A stretch of 64,000 nt of DNA from Tepidimicrobium xylanilyticum (GTDB lineage: Bacteria; Bacillota; Clostridia; Tissierellales; Tepidimicrobiaceae). Made by a program: the position numbers and the translations under genes. The notes beneath the pieces were generated by a model. That model did not search any database and was not told where the DNA came from. It saw nothing but the letters and a program-made list of their open reading frames with translations. Positions 26,261 through 34,990 of this stretch are shown one piece after another. Each line of letters starts with the position of its first letter. The first letter of the stretch is position 1. Where the stretch lies: assembly GCF_900106765.1 (NCBI RefSeq), contig NZ_FNNG01000001.1, positions 189,774 through 253,773 of the forward strand. The letters are read 5' to 3'.

Positions 26261-27786
26261 ATTTTATCTCCCTCCAATGCCATCTCTAAATTTCCCCCAG
26301 TCATCAATAGCCCCAATTCTACATCGGTTAATTCGCCTTGTAGACATTCGTATACAATAGCACCTTCGTACAATACCAATATTCTATCGCTTAAAACCAT
26401 GACTTCATCTAGATCTGCAGATATTAGTAATATAGCCTTTCCACTATCTCTAAGTTCTAGCAATTGCCCATGGATATACTCAATAGCACCTACGTCAACG
26501 CCTCTAGTAGGGTGAGCTACTATTAATACATCTGGATCTCTGCTAAAGGTTCTAGCAATAACCACCTTTTGCTGATTGCCTCCAGATAGAGCATTTATAG
26601 GATCTTCAATATGTGATGCTTTAATCCCATATCTTCCCTTTAAAACTTCTGCATATTTTTCGATCGCTTTTTCATGGAGAAATATATTTTTGCAAAAATC
26701 TTTCTCCCTATGATAGCCTAATATTAGATTGTTTTTTACTGACATCTCTTTGACTAAACCCATGGATAATCTATCCTCTGGTACATGTCCAATTCTATTC
26801 CTTAAAAAGGTATTAGCGTCCCCTTCTAACTTCTTACCGTTTAGTTCTAAATCCATTGACTCAGGCTTCCTTAGGCCAGTTAATGCTTCAATCAATTCCG
26901 TCTGCCCATTTCCTTCTACACCAGCAATGCCTAAAATCTCCCCATCACGCAAATCGAAAGAAACATTATCTACCTTATTCCTATTGCCATCTTTAACAAC
27001 TAAATTCCTTACCCTTAATCTTACTTCCCCTATATTTTTAGTAGGCCTTTTAATACCTAGATTTATTTCCCTACCAACCATCATTTTAGATAGTTCGTTT
27101 TCCGTTATGCTTTTAGGGTCAACATTATTAGCAATCATTTTCCCATCCCTTAATACAGATATCCTATCAGCGATAGCAAATGTTTCCTTCAATTTGTGGG
27201 TTATAATGACAATGCTACAACCCTCTTTCCTCAGTTCATCTAATATAACAAATATTTCACCAACTTCAGTAGGTGTTAATACTGCTGTAGGTTCATCTAA
27301 AATTAGAACCTCTGCTTTTCTGTATAGTGCTTTTAATATTTCTACCCTCTGCTGTTCGCCTACTGAAAGCCCTTCCACCTTATCATCAAGGGATATATTG
27401 AAATTAAAACGTCTAATTAGTTCCCCTACTTCTTCCCTAGCTTTTTCCATGTCCAGAAAAACACCTTTGCGAGGCTCAGCTCCTGCCACAATGTTTTCCA
27501 ACACGGTAAAGGCTGGCACCAACATAAAATGCTGGTGAACCATGCCTATACCCATATTGATGGCATCTAAAGGCCGATTAAAACTTATTTTTTGACCTTT
27601 ATAATATATTTCTCCGATATCTGGACTTATCATTCCATAGAGTATTTTCATTAAAGTAGTCTTCCCCGCACCGTTTTCCCCTAAAAGGGAGAGTATTTCA
27701 CCTTTATTTAGATAAAAATCCACACCATCTAAAGCTACTACATTGGGAAAATATTTACTTATATTGGTCATTCTAATTATTTCCAT
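26257..27786 (-). CDS. Nucleoside ABC transporter ATPase (double domain)
   Basis: About 509 residues with two ABC domains: Walker A GENGAGKTT, signature LSVGEQQRVEI, Walker B VLILDEPTAVLTP; then the second domain with degenerate Walker A GVEGNGQTE and signature LSGGNQQKVVI. This is the layout of the NupO/RbsA group. The start at 27786 has GGAGG 8 bases upstream; an in-frame ATG at 27801 overlaps that site. It energises the two permeases in the same operon. Confidence 0.93.
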   Translation of the reverse strand: MEIIRMTNISKYFPNVVALDGVDFYLNKGEILSLLGENGAGKTTLMKILYGMISPDIGEIYYKGQKISFNRPLDAINMGIGMVHQHFMLVPAFTVLENIVAGAEPRKGVFLDMEKAREEVGELIRRFNFNISLDDKVEGLSVGEQQRVEILKALYRKAEVLILDEPTAVLTPTEVGEIFVILDELRKEGCSIVIITHKLKETFAIADRISVLRDGKMIANNVDPKSITENELSKMMVGREINLGIKRPTKNIGEVRLRVRNLVVKDGNRNKVDNVSFDLRDGEILGIAGVEGNGQTELIEALTGLRKPESMDLELNGKKLEGDANTFLRNRIGHVPEDRLSMGLVKEMSVKNNLILGYHREKDFCKNIFLHEKAIEKYAEVLKGRYGIKASHIEDPINALSGGNQQKVVIARTFSRDPDVLIVAHPTRGVDVGAIEYIHGQLLELRDSGKAILLISADLDEVMVLSDRILVLYEGAIVYECLQGELTDVELGLLMTGGNLEMALEGDKI

Positions 27787-27830
27787 TCCAAATGCCTCCA
27801 TCGACTGCCCCTTTTTGTTTTCCTATGTAG

Positions 27831-28904
27831 TTATTTTTTATATTGGTTCTTTGCTGCCCATTCATCCACATCTTCAATCCTATATGGTAGCTCTAATTTT
27901 CCATCTATTATCTCTTGTTTTATATCTTCCACTATTTCTATTATGTCTTCTGGAATCTCCACTTTTAACCCAGAAATATCGTAATCGCACACATTATCAG
28001 CTATGCCATATACAGATGCTCCAGGTTCCCAAGTTCCTTCAACGATTGATTTTACTTCATTATACACCATTTGCTCCGTCTTTTTAACCGAAACTGCCAA
28101 ACTATAATCTACATCAGCAGATTGTCTACTTGTACCAATAACATATTTTTCTCTTTCCCTAGCAGCCTCTATCACGCCCAAACCTGATGCACCTGCATTA
28201 TGGGTGATTATGTCTGCTCCTCTATCGAAGGCAGTTAATGCAATCTCCTTAGCTTTCTCTGGGTCCCTATAGGAGCCGATGAAATTATATATAATCTCCA
28301 CATCGGGATTGACGTATTTTGCACCAGCCATGAATCCAGCAGCAGCTTCTCGTGGAATTGGTGCATCGATAGAAATGGCAAATGCAAGTATATTTTCTTC
28401 GTTAATGTAGGGTAATCTATCGTCTAAAGTTACTAAGCCAGATAAGACACCTGATAAGAAATGTTGTTCCGGATTTCTTGCACTAGATGAGTGAATATTG
28501 TCATAACCTTCAACAACTACGTCAATTATAGAAAATTTTTGATCTGTAAATTCAGATGCTACTAATTTGACAGCGTCTACTTGTGTTGCTCCTACAGCAA
28601 TTACAAGATCATATTCTCCTGACTCAGCAAACATTCTTAACTGGGGTTCAAAATCGTTTACAGACTTTGGCTCTACATAGTCAAATGAAACTCCAAAATC
28701 TTCAGCAGCTGTCTCTAATCCCTCAAAGGCCTCATCGTTAAAACCTAAATCTCCTAAACCACCTTCACCTAATACCATAGCAATTTTAACTTCATCTTCT
28801 TTGGAATTTTCCGATTCTGCCGGACTGGAGCCACCAGAGCAACCGGTTAAGAAAAGAGCAAGTATTAACATTGAAATTAAAAAACACTTAAATTTGGTTT
28901 TCAT
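27831..28904 (-). CDS. BMP-family nucleoside-binding lipoprotein
   Basis: 357 residues. A lipoprotein signal peptide ends in LFLTGC with Cys22 as the lipidated residue. The mature part is a PBP1-like BMP domain (KIAMVLGEGGLGDLGFND, YDLVIAVGATQVDAVKLVA, ADIITHNAGASGLGVIEAA). Family members bind purine nucleosides outside the membrane and hand them to the ABC importer. It is the transporter's binding protein, 44 bases upstream of the ATPase gene. The gap to comB (28905-29019) holds an 11-bp stem near 29005-29037. Confidence 0.93.
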   Translation of the reverse strand: MKTKFKCFLISMLILALFLTGCSGGSSPAESENSKEDEVKIAMVLGEGGLGDLGFNDEAFEGLETAAEDFGVSFDYVEPKSVNDFEPQLRMFAESGEYDLVIAVGATQVDAVKLVASEFTDQKFSIIDVVVEGYDNIHSSSARNPEQHFLSGVLSGLVTLDDRLPYINEENILAFAISIDAPIPREAAAGFMAGAKYVNPDVEIIYNFIGSYRDPEKAKEIALTAFDRGADIITHNAGASGLGVIEAAREREKYVIGTSRQSADVDYSLAVSVKKTEQMVYNEVKSIVEGTWEPGASVYGIADNVCDYDISGLKVEIPEDIIEIVEDIKQEIIDGKLELPYRIEDVDEWAAKNQYKK

Positions 28905-29019
28905 GTTTTTCTCTTCCCCCTTTTAATTGAATTAAATTATGTTTAGCTTTTAAGTCCAGTTTTCTAATTTAATTTCTTGATTCCTCCTTTGCTTTTAGGA
29001 TTATATAAAAGTATTGCCA

Positions 29020-29790
29020 TTAGGAAAATACTTTTATCACAATCAAACCCTCATCATTTATTCCTGCCACCTTTGGAACCGTTTTCGTAATATTGTCCCT
29101 GGCGCATAGAGCAATATCCTGGTGGCAATTGATCTTCCTCATTGTATTTCCACTAGCTGAAGCTTCAAATGCTGTGGCAATATCAAGATAGGAGGCTAGC
29201 AATTTTTCAGCAATTATTACCGAATCTGTAGTTTTTGCTTCAATATTATTATTTCTGGTGGCATCTTTAGCATATTGGACAATTTTTGCAGCACAGTATA
29301 TATCATCTATTGTATAGGTTTTCCCATTGTTTCTGCCAGCGCATACCACATTTATCCCGAAACCTAATTCTGCTGCTAGCGAAACTGCCTCTGTTGCAAC
29401 TTGCTTCGAATTCATCATGCTGCCTATAAAAATATGTTCAAAACCTTGTTCAATTAATTTATGTATCCCTGCAGTCCCATTAGTAGTCTTCATAACTACA
29501 GTAGTATCAGTCAAATCTCCCAAAACATTTATCTCGATTAATGATGGGCTAAAATCAGCTATGTCCAACCTTTCTCCCAATAAATTTTCTGAACATATGA
29601 GTACCTTTGAATTGTTCCTATTTTTAATCTCAACAAGTTTTTCTTCACTGTCGGTAAGCAGTACCTCTTTACACCCTTTATCAAAAAGGCTAACGATAGA
29701 GCTACTTGCTCTCAATACGTCTATGAAAATACATACGGAAGAAAAGTTGTGTTTTAAATCTTGAGGTATAAAAGAAACATAAAACTCCAT
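29020..29790 (-). CDS. ComB-family phosphatase
   Basis: 256 residues of the 2-phosphosulfolactate phosphatase family: CIFIDVLRASSSIVSLFDKGC, VVMKTTNGTAGIHKL, INVVCAGRNNGKTYTIDDIYCA. The characterised ComB is Mg-dependent and releases sulfolactate in coenzyme M synthesis; in Firmicutes the family is scattered and its role is often unknown. No other coenzyme M gene is here. It is the first gene after the operator-bearing promoter, so it is part of the same regulon; it may remove phosphate from an intermediate or act on a nucleotide outside the known route. AAGGTGG precedes the start. Confidence 0.82.
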   Translation of the reverse strand: MEFYVSFIPQDLKHNFSSVCIFIDVLRASSSIVSLFDKGCKEVLLTDSEEKLVEIKNRNNSKVLICSENLLGERLDIADFSPSLIEINVLGDLTDTTVVMKTTNGTAGIHKLIEQGFEHIFIGSMMNSKQVATEAVSLAAELGFGINVVCAGRNNGKTYTIDDIYCAAKIVQYAKDATRNNNIEAKTTDSVIIAEKLLASYLDIATAFEASASGNTMRKINCHQDIALCARDNITKTVPKVAGINDEGLIVIKVFS

Positions 29791-29820
29791 ATATAACCAC
29801 CTTCGCTATCATATTGTTGG

Positions 29821-29858
29821 CCAATCTAGATTAATCTTGAAATGATAACCTAGATTGG
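29821..29858 (-). other. Hairpin in the leader of the comB operon
   Basis: CCAATCTAG and CTAGATTGG form a perfect 9-bp stem with a 20-nt loop in the 5' untranslated region. No T run follows, so it is more likely a stability or control element than a terminator. Confidence 0.4.
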
Positions 29859-29888
29859 CGTATAATAATTATATAAAGGGTTCATGTT

Positions 29889-29939
29889 GCATGACAGTCG
29901 TCCTACCTTTAGCATAGCATATTGTATTTTGATTGTCAA
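29889..29939 (-). promoter_or_regulatory. Promoter and operator of the nucleoside operon
   Basis: Minus strand: TTGACA (29934-29939), 17-bp spacer, TATGCT (29911-29916), then at once AAAGGTAGGACGACTGTCAT (box to 29889). The box and its position relative to the -10 element match the mtnA-side promoter in the same orientation. It would be covered by a repressor bound over the start site. Confidence 0.8.
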
Positions 29940-30028
29940 TAGCCCTTTCCCTTTATAATTAGATTTCTTTTATCTCAAGATTCAAAAAATTAATGAGGAA
30001 TGTGCAATTAAAATAATTCTTCAATTGC

Positions 30029-30090
30029 TTGACTTTTCTTTTAACGTATTACTATAATGTAATTGCCTAAAATAGAAAAAACTGTCGTCT
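30029..30090 (+). promoter_or_regulatory. Promoter of the gntR gene with a partial operator match
   Basis: TTGACT (30029-30034), 18-bp spacer, TATAAT (30053-30058). At 30081-30090 ACTGTCGTCT resembles the core of the two operon boxes in reverse, suggesting weak autoregulation. Confidence 0.55.
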
Positions 30091-30214
30091 ATATGTAGTA
30101 TTATACATCTGATTTAAGGTTTTTTTGGTAGGATAATGCTGGAAAGGGTACAATACGGCTTTAAAATAACACAGAGACGTTAATAATAAAATACAAGAAG
30201 GGGAGGTAATATAT

Positions 30215-30940
30215 TTGAAACTTACAAGAGACAGCCTATATCGTCAAGCTAGAAGTGCAATACTAGATATTATCAAACAGAATACTGAATTCATGAGCAA
30301 ACTGCCTTCCGAACAGGAATTAGCAGAAATGTTAGGCGTCAGTCGAAATACGGTTAGAGAGGCTATTAAATCATTGGAAAACGAAGGATACCTAGTTTCT
30401 CGACATGGTGTCGGTACCTTTATTATCTACGACGGTAAAAATATTAAAACAAATATTGCAGTATTGGAAAGCATTACAAATATAATCGTTAACCATGGTT
30501 ATAAACCTGGCACCAAGAGCATATACTGTCAAAAAAGACAGGCCCCTTCCGTTATTTCAAAAATCCTCAATTTAGAGGAAAATGATGACGTACTATATAT
30601 TGAAAGGGTACGTACTGCTGATGACGATCCTGTAATCTACATAGAGGACTATATTCCCTATATAGATGGCATGTATGAAAAATACCAAGAAAGTAAAGAT
30701 GAGTCCCTTTTTAACTTTTTACAAAATTTTGGACAACGAGTTGCATTCTCTAATTCTACTATACGTGCTGTATTAAGTAGCAAACATATTCAAAACGAGT
30801 TATCCCTCGATGGACCAGAAACGCTACTGCTATTACAACAAGTCCATTATACTGCCAAAGGGGATCCTGTTTTATATTCAGACAGCTATTTTTTAAGTAA
30901 AAAATTTGAATTTAATGTGGTTAGAAAACGTTTAGACTAG
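30215..30940 (+). CDS. GntR-family transcriptional regulator with UTRA domain
   Basis: 241 residues: winged helix-turn-helix LPSEQELAEMLGVSRNTVREAIKSLENEGYLVSRHGVGTFI (about residues 29-70) and a UTRA ligand domain (VLYIERVRTADDDPVIYIEDYIP; QQVHYTAKGDPVLYSDSYF). UTRA domains bind small sugar phosphates or related metabolites. The start is TTG with GGGGAGG upstream. Divergent from comB, it is the obvious candidate to bind the shared box at both operons, with a pathway intermediate as inducer. Confidence 0.92.
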   Translation: MKLTRDSLYRQARSAILDIIKQNTEFMSKLPSEQELAEMLGVSRNTVREAIKSLENEGYLVSRHGVGTFIIYDGKNIKTNIAVLESITNIIVNHGYKPGTKSIYCQKRQAPSVISKILNLEENDDVLYIERVRTADDDPVIYIEDYIPYIDGMYEKYQESKDESLFNFLQNFGQRVAFSNSTIRAVLSSKHIQNELSLDGPETLLLLQQVHYTAKGDPVLYSDSYFLSKKFEFNVVRKRLD

Positions 30941-31001
30941 CTACATATGTTTTAATCATTGTAAAATCCAATGGTTACAACTTTTGTTTTTTCAAGAGGT
31001 T

Positions 31002-31037
31002 TATACTGAGCCAAGTATATTTCCTTGGCTCAGTATA
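31002..31037. other. Perfect 14-bp hairpin downstream of gntR
   Basis: TATACTGAGCCAAG and CTTGGCTCAGTATA pair fully with an 8-nt loop, 62 bases after the gntR stop. Neither side has a T run, so it may be a weak bidirectional terminator between gntR and the broken ybjQ-like gene. Confidence 0.5.
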
Positions 31038-31055
31038 ATAGATGAGCTATTCCAT

Positions 31056-31369
31056 TTATTTGAATTTTACAGCAGTTCCATAGACTATACTTCTGCAGCC
31101 CCTTGCATAATTTCAGCAGAGGAATAACGAATATTTATTATGGCATCTGCACCCAATGCTTTTGCTTCTTCAACCATCCTCTTGGTAGCTAAATCCCTCG
31201 CCTCATTCATCATCTCGTTATAAGCCTTTAATTCTCCTCCAACTAAATGTTTTAGTCCTTGAGCTATATCCTTCCCAATATATTTAGTTTGAATGGTACT
31301 ACCCTTGACTTAGGAAAGAGTTTCTAATTCCTTACCCGTTATGTAATCAGTATTTACTAAGATCATCAT
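31056..31369 (-). pseudogene. Broken YbjQ/UPF0145-family gene
   Basis: After an AAGGGGTG site the frame reads MMILVNTDYITGKELETLS, then a TAA stop, then VKGSTIQTKYIGKDIAQ, LKHLVGGELKAYNEMMNEA, ALGADAIINIRYSSAEIMQ. This is the heavy-metal-binding-domain/UPF0145 fold, ~104 residues. Near the end a one-base loss shifts VYGTAVKFK out of frame after GAAEV. Nonsense plus frameshift make it a pseudogene; the rest of the sequence is well kept, so the damage is recent, or one of the lesions is a sequencing error. Confidence 0.85.
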
Positions 31370-31648
31370 CTACACCCCTTATTTCCTTTATTTTTTTCTA
31401 CTAATACATATATGCTGTTTCCCATCACATGGCTATCCCCCTCTCAAAACTAAAAACCTAGAACTAGACCCAAACAATCGTGCTCCCTGAATTGTATATT
31501 GATAAGAGTTGTCAATTGCTAATGTAATATTTTTATGTTAAAATCCTTTATAATCTGTTACAATTAAATATAGTGAAATTGAATCCAGCTTGGGTATATT
31601 TTTAATATAACATAGATTGTTTTATTTTTATAGCGGGGAGGGTTAGTA

Positions 31649-31876
31649 ATGTTTAGAAATGATATTATAGATCAAAAAATACATGCTTTATTAGAAGCTC
31701 ATAATGATTTTTTAGACGAAACTAAGGATGAAGATATGCTCCTTTATTTCGAATTAAGAGATTTTGCAGAAAAGCATGGAGGACTTCTATACTTTTTTGA
31801 AAATGAAACTTATTTAATTATAAATTTTATCGGAGAAGAAGAGTTCCTATTGATACCTGCTGAATATAGCTTATAA
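31649..31876 (+). CDS. Small acidic protein of unknown function
   Basis: 75 residues starting MFRNDIIDQKIHALLEAH, with no cysteine, signal peptide or clear membrane helix. A GGGGAGGG site and a terminator bracket it, so it is probably real. The hydrophobic strand pattern in the second half (LLYFFENETYLIINFI) suggests a small alpha-beta domain. I recognise no family. The gap 31370-31648 upstream holds no other gene I can see. Confidence 0.65.
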   Translation: MFRNDIIDQKIHALLEAHNDFLDETKDEDMLLYFELRDFAEKHGGLLYFFENETYLIINFIGEEEFLLIPAEYSL

Positions 31877-31878
31877 CA

Positions 31879-31910
31879 TTTAGAGCTGAAGGATTCCCTT
31901 CAGCTCTAAA
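31879..31910. terminator. Bidirectional terminator
   Basis: TTTAGAGCTGAAGG and CCTTCAGCTCTAAA form a perfect 14-bp stem with a 4-nt loop, between the small-protein stop and the chemoreceptor stop on the other strand. Confidence 0.85.
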
Positions 31911-31914
31911 ATAT

Positions 31915-33918
31915 TTAATTAAACTTTACTCGAGATGCCAACTCCTGTAATCTTTTTGATACTTGTTCGTTCTTCTGTATAGTATTGTTAATCTTAGTTA
32001 TGGCTTCCACTATGTTCATATTCTTTTCTGCAATATTATTAGTTGCTAACGCTGAATCTTCTACCGTAGAGGATATTTCATCAATAGATGTAGTAATCTG
32101 ATTTATGGTGGCAGATAATTCTTCTGATGTGGCTGATAAATCCGAAATGATGTTGTTTAGTGCAGAACCATCTTCCTTATACTGATTTACAGCTTCCACC
32201 ATCATTTCATAGTCCTTTATTACATTGGTTTCCAAAAATCCGATTAAATTAGAAGTATTACTTACCAATCGGTTTACCGCTTCAGTTATCCCTTGAGTAA
32301 CCGATTGAATTTCCCCCACCGTTTGATTGGAACTTTCAGCTAGTTTCCTTATTTCATCTGCAACCACTGCGAAGCCCCTACCTGACTCTCCTGCCCTTGC
32401 AGCTTCTATAGCTGCGTTCAATGCTAATAAGCTAGTTTGGTCTGATATTTCCAATATGGCATTGGATAAAATATTTATCTTCTCTACTTCATCGGAAGAT
32501 TTAATAGCCTCCTGAATCTCTTCTCTAGTTTGACTATATGTTTGCATTGTTCTATCCTTCGATTCAATAAACTGTTGACTTAATTCTTCCGCCTTTTCGC
32601 TTATCTCTTTAGCAGTAAAAGCACCTTCTTCAATTTTCTCTGTAAAATCCATTACAGCTTTATTAATCTCATTAGCAGATTCATTTACGGATATAGTAGT
32701 AGAAGATGTTTGCTCCATACCAGCAGATAGCTCTTCTGTGGTAGCCGATGTATCCTCTGCTTGATTAGCTAAAAATTGGATCTCTTTCGTAATATCTTCA
32801 TATATTTCTTTATTAATATTGATAGTGTTTTCCATCTCCTTTAGGAATACCTTTAGATTATCTACTATATTCTTGAAGGAATTATACATTTGACCTGACT
32901 CGTCTTTTCTACTAAGCTCCTTATCATCAAAGGACATGGATAGGTCCAAATTCGCTATTTTCTTAGCAGTTTGCATTACTTTAGCTACTGGCTTAGTAAT
33001 AGAGTTGGACATATATATGGTTATTAATATGAAAATAGCCAATATGATGGCTGTAGCTATTAAGGTATTCTTTATAACTTCATATACAACTCCTATGGCA
33101 TGGTCTTTAGATACTGCAGTTCCTACCTTCCAATTCGATTCAGGTATATCAGCAAAGAAGAAAAGCCTATCGACCCCATCGTAATCGGTAATCTGCCTAT
33201 CTGTCAACTTTGGTTCCGATGCTTCCATTATCCCTATTAACTGGCCATTTAGTATTTCCCTTATATTAGTAGTTTTATCTTCACTAGGCATATATTCCTC
33301 ATTAACATGACTAATAAAGTTATCTTCTTGGTCTACTAAGAATATATGGGAATCCCCAGCTATTTCAGTTGTAGCTATTAAATCTACTAGAAAATCGATC
33401 GTAATATCGCTACCAATGACTCCTTCCATGCCATTTTTAGTTTGAAAAGGCCTTGATACAGTAATTACCATTGCTCCCGTTCTTGCATCTACATAGGGTG
33501 GCGATATGTAGAAATCATTTAGTTCAACAGCCTTAACATACCATTCCCTGATAGTGGGATCATAGGAGCTATCGGGTATCCAACCGCTACCGGATACTAA
33601 GCTTTTGTCAGAAAAAGCTAGATAATACTCGTTCCCCGGATTCCTCTCATGGGCTTCTCTTAAAAACTCATAGACGAACTCATATTCAAAATTATCTACA
33701 ATTACCAAACTTTCAACAATTTCATATAATGAATCCTTTTGCAACTCCAGCCAACTGTTGGCCTCTTGTGCCAAAGCCATAACCTCCAAAGCGAATTTTC
33801 CGTTTACGTTTTCTTTCAGCGTACCAAAGGATACCATATAATTGATTACAGATATGGATAGTATGCTGGTAATGCTAATTAAAATCGTAAACAATATTAA
33901 CTTACTCTTTAATTTCAC
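31915..33918 (-). CDS. Methyl-accepting chemotaxis protein
   Basis: 667 residues: membrane helix ~9-29, extracellular dCACHE-type sensor ~35-280 ([35 protein letters not shown]), second helix ~285-308, HAMP domain, and the signalling coiled coil with the conserved tip [38 protein letters not shown]. It reports ligand binding to the CheA/CheW array. The sensor class often binds amino acids or other small organic molecules; the ligand here is unknown. The start codon is GTG after GGAGGGA. Confidence 0.95.
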   Translation of the reverse strand: MKLKSKLILFTILISITSILSISVINYMVSFGTLKENVNGKFALEVMALAQEANSWLELQKDSLYEIVESLVIVDNFEYEFVYEFLREAHERNPGNEYYLAFSDKSLVSGSGWIPDSSYDPTIREWYVKAVELNDFYISPPYVDARTGAMVITVSRPFQTKNGMEGVIGSDITIDFLVDLIATTEIAGDSHIFLVDQEDNFISHVNEEYMPSEDKTTNIREILNGQLIGIMEASEPKLTDRQITDYDGVDRLFFFADIPESNWKVGTAVSKDHAIGVVYEVIKNTLIATAIILAIFILITIYMSNSITKPVAKVMQTAKKIANLDLSMSFDDKELSRKDESGQMYNSFKNIVDNLKVFLKEMENTININKEIYEDITKEIQFLANQAEDTSATTEELSAGMEQTSSTTISVNESANEINKAVMDFTEKIEEGAFTAKEISEKAEELSQQFIESKDRTMQTYSQTREEIQEAIKSSDEVEKINILSNAILEISDQTSLLALNAAIEAARAGESGRGFAVVADEIRKLAESSNQTVGEIQSVTQGITEAVNRLVSNTSNLIGFLETNVIKDYEMMVEAVNQYKEDGSALNNIISDLSATSEELSATINQITTSIDEISSTVEDSALATNNIAEKNMNIVEAITKINNTIQKNEQVSKRLQELASRVKFN

Positions 33919-33951
33919 TGTCTTCCCTCCTTTTCCCTTAAAAATTTAGAT

Positions 33952-33980
33952 TATATAAATATTGCTATGGATAGTGTAAA
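33952..33980 (-). promoter_or_regulatory. Sigma-A promoter of the chemoreceptor gene
   Basis: Minus strand: TTTACA (33975-33980), 17-bp spacer, TATATA (33952-33957). No SigD-type promoter is seen, unlike the flagellar genes at 58.9-61.6 kb. The remainder of 33981-34164 shows no gene. Confidence 0.55.
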
Positions 33981-34164
33981 TCAATACCACACAATTTACT
34001 ATGTATAACATATATATACCTTTTTTTTTGAATTTTATAGTCTTAATATGTCGTTTTATGAAAAATTTTGCATTATTTATATCTTATATAAAAAATTTTT
34101 TGGAATCAGTATACTATTTATATGTTTTAAGCTATATTCATAACCTAGGTGTTTGTAAAAGCAA

Positions 34165-34211
34165 AAGTGCATAGGAATTACTTTTGAAGTAAAGTAAAAC
34201 CCTATGCACTT
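34165..34211 (-). terminator. Terminator of the polyol PTS operon
   Basis: AAGTGCATAGG and CCTATGCACTT pair (11 bp) around an inner TTACTTT-like stem; the minus strand continues TTGCTTTTAC. It follows the aldolase stop by about 60 bases. Confidence 0.8.
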
Positions 34212-34269
34212 ACTTATATAGTCAAAAACTCATAATTTTAATAACTGGCTATTTATTAATGTTATATTC

Positions 34270-34920
34270 TTATCTATTATATATATATCCCCTACTTTCT
34301 AAAATAGCTGCATGTGTATGCACGTACGCGTTTGTCTCAAGTCTTTCAAGCATCTCATTAGCTGAAAATAAATTATCTGATGCTACTATTACTCCATGCC
34401 TACAAAGCAGGGCTGCATAGGCATAAATATCTTCCATTATTAATTCTTTTTCTGTAAATTCTTTGCTGAAACTAGATGTCCAACTACCCACTAGTTCTGC
34501 TAATTCCTTAGTTGTAGCTGGTCTATATGGTAAACAAGGAATCCTTTCTCCTAAAAATTCTAAGGCTTCTGATACAATAGGCATATCTATACCCATACAA
34601 GCATAGATCATCAATTCTTTAGGGTGTGCATGAATTACAGCTTTTACCTTATCATCATTTTTGTATATTTCCATATGCATATTGATTTCTCTTGTTACCT
34701 TACCCTTGCCCTCAATTATATTCAAGTTGTCGTCTACAACTAGAATATTTTCAGGGTCAATATCCCATAGATATTTGGAAGACAAGCCTGAAGCAGTCAT
34801 AATATAATGATTATCACTAACTTTCCATGAAAGGTTCCCTCCAGCTGCATTAGTTAACCATCTATCATACATGGACTTAACTATTTTACACATTTCTCTT
34901 CGCTCTGATTGGTATAACAT
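34270..34920 (-). CDS. Class II aldolase of the polyol operon
   Basis: 216 residues, aldolase II/adducin family: TNAAGGNLSWKV, EINMHMEIYKNDDKVKAVIHAHPKELMIYA with the zinc-binding HxH, and a later LCRHGVIVAS. It would cleave a ketose-1-phosphate to DHAP and an aldehyde. It is last in a PTS-dehydrogenase-aldolase operon. It differs clearly from the aldolase at 16544-17116, so the two act on different sugars. Confidence 0.88.
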   Translation of the reverse strand: MLYQSERREMCKIVKSMYDRWLTNAAGGNLSWKVSDNHYIMTASGLSSKYLWDIDPENILVVDDNLNIIEGKGKVTREINMHMEIYKNDDKVKAVIHAHPKELMIYACMGIDMPIVSEALEFLGERIPCLPYRPATTKELAELVGSWTSSFSKEFTEKELIMEDIYAYAALLCRHGVIVASDNLFSANEMLERLETNAYVHTHAAILESRGYIYNR

Positions 34921-34990
34921 TTTTTCACTCCTTGCTTAATACATTTAAAACTGCTATTCATTTAGATTTATCAATGACCATAGATTTTTA

